A stretch of 64,000 nt of DNA, from positions 62,001 to 126,000 of the forward strand of contig JAGOBF010000007.1 in assembly GCA_017983515.1 (NCBI GenBank). Reading direction: 5' to 3'. The notes beneath the pieces are model-generated. The model saw only the letters and a list, made by a program, of their open reading frames with translations. It had not been told where the DNA came from and ran no database searches. Of the stretch, positions 60,484-64,000 are shown in pieces. This DNA comes from Promineifilum sp. (GTDB lineage: Bacteria > Chloroflexota > Anaerolineae > Promineifilales > Promineifilaceae). The position numbers and the translations under genes were made by a program. Each line of letters begins with the position of its first letter. Position 1 is the first letter of the stretch.

Positions 60484-61467
60484 ATGCTATTCGTCGATAA
60501 CAAGGGGATCAACGATCCGCGCATCAATCTAGCGTTCGAGGAGTACCTGCTCCGTCATGTGGACGTCGACGAACCTCTGCTGCTCTTCTACATCAATGAG
60601 CCTTCGGTCATCATCGGCCGCAACCAGAACACTATCGAAGAGATCGATCCCGACTACGTGACGACTCACGGCATCCACGTCGTGCGACGGCTTTCCGGGG
60701 GAGGGGCGGTCTACCACGACCTGGGCAATCTCAACTTCAGCTTTGTCACCGCGGGCAAGGATGATCTCCACAATTTCGCCAAGTTTACCGAGCCGGTCGT
60801 GGCTTGCCTGCGGTCGCTGGGCGTGGCCGCCGAACTGCGCGGCCGCAGCGACATCTTCGCCAATGGGCGCAAGATCTCCGGCAACGCCCAGTATGCGACG
60901 TCCAAACGCATGTTCAGTCATGGCACGCTGTTGTTCGATACTGACCTGGGCGAGATGCTACGGGCTATTAATCCACGGCGGGCAGAAATCGAGTCGAAGG
61001 CCGTACAATCGGTGCGCAGCGTCGTCGCCAATATCCGGGAATTGCTGCCCCACGACATGACGATCGACGATCTGAAGATGACTTTGTTGCGCAATATCTT
61101 TGGTGACGGTCGCGTCCCGACGCTGGAACTGAGCGACGAGGATTGGCGGCAGATCGAGAGTATCAGCGCCTCGCGCTATGGTCTTTGGAACTGGAACTAC
61201 GGCCGCTCGCCGCAATTCAATGTGCAGAAGAGCGCCCGATTGCCGGCCGGCAAGGTAGATGCGCGCATTGAGGTAGAGGAAAGTCGCATCAAGTCCATTC
61301 GCTTTTATGGCGACTTCAGCGGCCCGCACGACGTGGCCGCGCTGGAAGCCCATCTGGTCGGCGTGCCCTATGATCGCCAGCGATTGGCCGCCGCCCTGGC
61401 CGATGTGGCGCTGGATGACTATTTCGGCCGGATGGACGCGCAAACTTTCATTGACTTATTGTACTGA
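60484..61467 (+). CDS. lplA: Lipoate-protein ligase A
   Basis: 327 residues from ATG 60484. NLAFEEYLLRH, VIIGRNQNTIEEID, VVRRLSGGGAVYHDLGNLNFSF, catalytic Lys in FANGRKISGNAQY, and HGTLLFDTDL. The C-terminal accessory domain is present (ARIEVEESRIKSIRFYGDF, then LEAHLVGVPYDRQRLAAAL). Attaches lipoate to 2-oxoacid dehydrogenases and glycine-cleavage H protein using ATP. An in-frame upstream extension to 60376 overlaps the hydrolase gene and is rejected. Confidence 0.95.
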   Translation: MLFVDNKGINDPRINLAFEEYLLRHVDVDEPLLLFYINEPSVIIGRNQNTIEEIDPDYVTTHGIHVVRRLSGGGAVYHDLGNLNFSFVTAGKDDLHNFAKFTEPVVACLRSLGVAAELRGRSDIFANGRKISGNAQYATSKRMFSHGTLLFDTDLGEMLRAINPRRAEIESKAVQSVRSVVANIRELLPHDMTIDDLKMTLLRNIFGDGRVPTLELSDEDWRQIESISASRYGLWNWNYGRSPQFNVQKSARLPAGKVDARIEVEESRIKSIRFYGDFSGPHDVAALEAHLVGVPYDRQRLAAALADVALDDYFGRMDAQTFIDLLY

Positions 61468-61508
61468 GCGAATTTTCAGGTCGGCCATTGGGCCGGAAGA
61501 GGACGAAC

Positions 61509-62153
61509 ATGATCGGTTGGCGACAACTGGTCGGGATAGGCGTAGCGGTCATCATCCTGTTGAGCGCGGGGTTTGGATTAGCCACACTGCGTCAGAAAAG
61601 CCAGCCCGTACCCATTGAGATCATCGCTCCAGCGGCCACCGATGGCCCCGTGGCAACCGCCGCGCCCGCACCCACGGCGACCACCGGGCCGCTCCACGTC
61701 TATGTCAGCGGCGCCGTCGCCCGACCGGCCGTCTACGAATTGCCGGCGGGCAGCCTCATCGATGACGCCGTGCGGGCTGCCGGTGGTTTCACGGCCGGGG
61801 CCGATACGGCGGCTGTCAATCTGGCCCAACCGGCGGCCGACGGGATGCAAATCCACGTGCCGGCCGTAGGAGTGGAGCCCACGCCGTTGCCGATCAGCCT
61901 GCCGCCGGGGGCCGAAGCAACCTCCCCCAGCCGCATGGGCGGCATTACTATTGAGGGGCTGATCAATATCAATACGGCCACGCAAACCGACCTGGAGATG
62001 CTGCCGGGCATTGGCCCCAGCACGGCAACCAATATCATCGCCCACCGGGAGTCCAACGGCCCCTTTGCCGCCATCGAGGCGATCATGGATGTGCCGGGCA
62101 TCGGCGAGGGAAAGTTCGGGGCGATACGGGATTTGATCACGGTAGGGCCGTGA
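61509..62153 (+). CDS. comEA: ComEA-like membrane-anchored helix-hairpin-helix DNA-binding protein
   Basis: 214 residues. ATG 61509 after GAGGACG. N-terminal membrane anchor (VGIGVAVIILLSAGFGLATL), Ala/Pro/Thr spacer. SLBB domain (HVYVSGAVARPAVYELPAGS, VRAAGGFTAGAD, VNLAQPAADGMQIHVP). C-terminal double HhH with the ComEA signature ININTATQTDLEMLPGIGPS then VPGIGEGKFGAIRDLI. Binds incoming DNA at the surface in natural competence. No comEC or pilus genes are in the window. Confidence 0.93.
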   Translation: MIGWRQLVGIGVAVIILLSAGFGLATLRQKSQPVPIEIIAPAATDGPVATAAPAPTATTGPLHVYVSGAVARPAVYELPAGSLIDDAVRAAGGFTAGADTAAVNLAQPAADGMQIHVPAVGVEPTPLPISLPPGAEATSPSRMGGITIEGLININTATQTDLEMLPGIGPSTATNIIAHRESNGPFAAIEAIMDVPGIGEGKFGAIRDLITVGP

Positions 62154-62220
62154 GATGCCAGCTTGGCTCAGCCGGGTGACGAGTCAACCCGGAATCATGA
62201 TAGTATGGATATAACTCGGC

Positions 62221-63219
62221 GTGACCAGCGATAACTTCTTGATTTACTCGGTCTTGGCGGCCGTGGTGCCGGTGATCCTGTACGTGGGACTGATCTATTG
62301 GGCCGATCAATACGAGAAGGAACCGATCTGGCTATTGTCGGCCGCTTTCGTATGGGGGGCCGTCCCCGCGGCCCTGTTGGCCCTGTTGCTCAATACCTTG
62401 TTCAGTCTGCCGTTCTACTTCATTTTTTCGGAAAGCTCGGCCGATCTGGCGTCCGGCGGGGCCATTGCGCCTATTGTTGAAGAGGTGACCAAGGGCTTCG
62501 TCTTATTCCTGATCTTGATCGTGCGTCGCCAGGAGCTGGACAGCCCCTTGGACGGCATCATCTACGGGGCGATGGTGGGCATGGGCTTCGCCATGGTGGA
62601 GAACGTGCTCTACTACACTACTTACTTCGCCGAAAGCGGCGGGGTGGGCTGGGGTGAATTGGTTATGGTGCGAGGCGTCATCTTCGGCCTCAATCATGCA
62701 CTCTATTCCTCGATGACCGGTCTGGGCATCGCCCTGGCGCGCATGAGCCGTAGCTGGTTGATCCGTCTCGGCGCGCCGCTACTGGGTCTGGCAACCGCTG
62801 TCATGCTCCACGTCGTCCACAACGTGTCAATGTTCGGTGGCTCGTGGGCCACCTTTCTCACAGGTCTGACCTTTGGCTGGGGCGGTGTCCTGTTGACTAT
62901 CGTAATCATTGTGATGTCGTTGTATCAGGAGCGGCGCTGGATGCGTCTGTATCTGGCTGAGGAGATTGACCTGGGGACGTTGACGGCGGAGGAGTATGAC
63001 ACGGTCAGTTCGGCGGCGCGGCGCGGCCGCCACCGCCTGCAGTTACTGTTCGGCGAAGGTTTCAGGCCCTACCGGCTGGCCGGTCAACGCTATCGGCAAT
63101 TGAGCGAACTGGCTTACTGCAAGCGCCACCATGCCTACGTCCAGGACGATGCGAGTCGGGAAGCGGTCCTGCTTTTGCGCCGGTCGATCCTGGATCTAAA
63201 CGCGGATACTCCCCTCTAG
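62221..63219 (+). CDS. PrsW-family intramembrane metalloprotease
   Basis: 332 residues, GTG start at 62221 (no in-frame ATG before the first helix). About eight membrane segments. Family motifs: DQYEKEPIWLL, PIVEEVTKGF (EExxK), GMGFAMVENVLYY (MxxEN-like), GLNHALYSSMTG and HVVHN (His ligands). A cytoplasmic tail of about 90 residues follows the last helix (WMRLYLAEEIDLGTLTAEEY). PrsW cleaves anti-sigma factors in Bacillus; partners here unknown. Confidence 0.92.
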   Translation: MTSDNFLIYSVLAAVVPVILYVGLIYWADQYEKEPIWLLSAAFVWGAVPAALLALLLNTLFSLPFYFIFSESSADLASGGAIAPIVEEVTKGFVLFLILIVRRQELDSPLDGIIYGAMVGMGFAMVENVLYYTTYFAESGGVGWGELVMVRGVIFGLNHALYSSMTGLGIALARMSRSWLIRLGAPLLGLATAVMLHVVHNVSMFGGSWATFLTGLTFGWGGVLLTIVIIVMSLYQERRWMRLYLAEEIDLGTLTAEEYDTVSSAARRGRHRLQLLFGEGFRPYRLAGQRYRQLSELAYCKRHHAYVQDDASREAVLLLRRSILDLNADTPL

Positions 63220-63250
63220 CTCCCGCCGATCCAGAACAGCCTCGCCCTTC

Positions 63251-63730
63251 CTAGCCCGATTGCGGTCGAACAAGTGCTTCGATCTGTTGACCATGCACGC
63301 GGTCATGCTGGACGGCCAAATAGACCAGTTCCTGCAGAGATGTAGGCCCAAAAAAAGTGTGCTGCCCTTGTCGCGCCCAAACTTCGGCTGAGTGGGGCGC
63401 CAGGAGAGCAATCGTCTTGTCGCGTGCGGCCAGGAAGTCGGCCAGGGCGAGGGGACCACTTTGGTCGCGATAATTGCGGGGGATGGCCCACAGGTCGGCA
63501 TCCACGCCGGGCAAGAAGGCCCCATCCTGGTTCAGCAAAGCGTGATAACGTGATTGATGCACCTCGCGCTCAACATCGCGCAGGTGACAGGCGATTTCCG
63601 TCAACGACCACTCGTCGGCGGACGGACGACGAGACCAGTCGTCGTCACCGTAGGCTGGCACGAGAGCGACGTAATCGCGAAAGGCTGCCAGTTCGGCAAG
63701 CAGTTCGGGTACGGGGGGCGGGTTGATCAT
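63251..63730 (-). CDS. DinB-family protein
   Basis: 159 residues. Four-helix-bundle DinB/YfiT pattern with the metal-site His in WSLTEIACHLRDVE and LVYLAVQHDRVHGQQIEAL (two His, H-x3-H). Typical of putative metal-dependent thiol S-transferases. Convergent with prsW with a 31-bp gap. Function of individual members usually unknown. Confidence 0.9.
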   Translation of the reverse strand: MINPPPVPELLAELAAFRDYVALVPAYGDDDWSRRPSADEWSLTEIACHLRDVEREVHQSRYHALLNQDGAFLPGVDADLWAIPRNYRDQSGPLALADFLAARDKTIALLAPHSAEVWARQGQHTFFGPTSLQELVYLAVQHDRVHGQQIEALVRPQSG

Positions 63731-63763
63731 AGATGCAGCCTGTGAGCAGGGGGAATGGGCCTC

Positions 63764-64000
63764 TTATGCGCCGAGTTGTTGCAACCGGCCGCTGATTACC
63801 AGATCGGCCAGCTCATCGAGCGAACCGCGGCCGCTGATCAGGGACGGATTATCGGCCACAGCGTCGTCGGGGGCGATCCAGTAGGTGCGAAGGCCTGCTT
63901 CGGCCGCGGGCGCAATGTCGTTTCGCCAATCATCACCAACCATGAGCGCTTCCCCGACTTCTACCCCCACCACGTTCAGTATCTCTCGGTAGTAGGCCGG
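63764..64000 (-). CDS. HAD-superfamily hydrolase, C-terminal part (runs off the window)
   Basis: The frame is open from the window edge to TAA at 63764. It reads AYYREILNVVGVEVGEALMVGDDWRND then IAPAAEAGLRTYWI, the motif IV/cap end of HAD phosphatases (GDD-x3-D). Residues SGRGSLDELADLVISGRL end the protein. Motifs I-III lie outside. Probable phosphatase of the YjjG/PhnX-like or putative-hydrolase group. Confidence 0.85.
   Translation of the reverse strand, partial: PAYYREILNVVGVEVGEALMVGDDWRNDIAPAAEAGLRTYWIAPDDAVADNPSLISGRGSLDELADLVISGRLQQLGA

Overview
The window looks like a chromosomal piece of a GC-rich, free-living member of the Chloroflexota (Anaerolineae/Caldilineae-like). This is inferred from gene style, because no ribosomal or other phylogenetic marker lies in the window. 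The pointers are a very large MalT/BTAD-type regulator, many secreted or lipid-anchored proteins with Thr/Pro-rich spacers, a Firmicutes-type GAAC-N4-GTTC LexA box in front of uvrB, a liv-type importer, and proteins with no close model-organism counterpart. No prophage, insertion sequence, CRISPR array or rRNA was seen. There is one tRNA, Ser(CGA). Almost all coding sequence is intact; the clear exceptions are two decayed alcohol-dehydrogenase fragments.

Layout. 1-4351 (minus): N-terminal 1450 codons of a bacterial alpha-2-macroglobulin lipoprotein. 4.7-10.2 kb: tadA, tRNA-Ser, two dehydrogenase remnants, a palindromic repeat present twice, a secreted seven-repeat beta-propeller protein and a lipoprotein. 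10.2-26.7 kb (plus): a MalT/BTAD regulator, a small protein, then a compact lipid/acyl-CoA cluster (KAS III-like protein, two acyl-CoA ligases, two alpha/beta hydrolases, an SDR) followed by a complete liv-type ABC importer. 26.8-29.4 kb: endonuclease III homologue, GDSL hydrolase, methyltransferase, DUF1684 protein. 29.5-41.4 kb (minus): transaldolase, transketolase, a fused gluconokinase/6-phosphogluconate dehydrogenase, GT2 glycosyltransferase, two glycoside-hydrolase-like secreted proteins, a Vgb-like propeller and Wzt; most of this looks like one long transcription unit. 41.5-46.2 kb: mutS2 and uvrB (convergent). 46.4-50.3 kb: glutaminyl cyclase-like lipoprotein, PPDK-N-like protein, small coiled protein, GlsB-like membrane protein, dienelactone hydrolase. 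50.4-54.1 kb (minus): a CarH-type B12 regulator, a TIGR01777 epimerase and a photolyase in one unit. 54.5-64 kb: secreted Thr/Pro-rich protein, THUMP-like methyltransferase, RecB/Cas4-like nuclease, M23 peptidase, membrane hydrolase, lipoate ligase, ComEA-like protein, PrsW, DinB, partial HAD phosphatase.

How genes work together. The liv importer next to two CoA ligases, an SDR and hydrolases suggests uptake, CoA activation and conversion of an unknown carboxylic acid. The KAS III-like member has kept its cysteine but appears to have lost the catalytic His and Asn. The tal-tkt-gntK/gnd genes give an oxidative and non-oxidative pentose-phosphate segment transcribed with surface-glycan genes. 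The CarH-like regulator, epimerase and photolyase form a probable light-responsive repair unit, with a strong promoter and several palindromic sites in the upstream gap. uvrB has a textbook SOS promoter.

All family assignments come from reading motifs in the translations. No database search was run.
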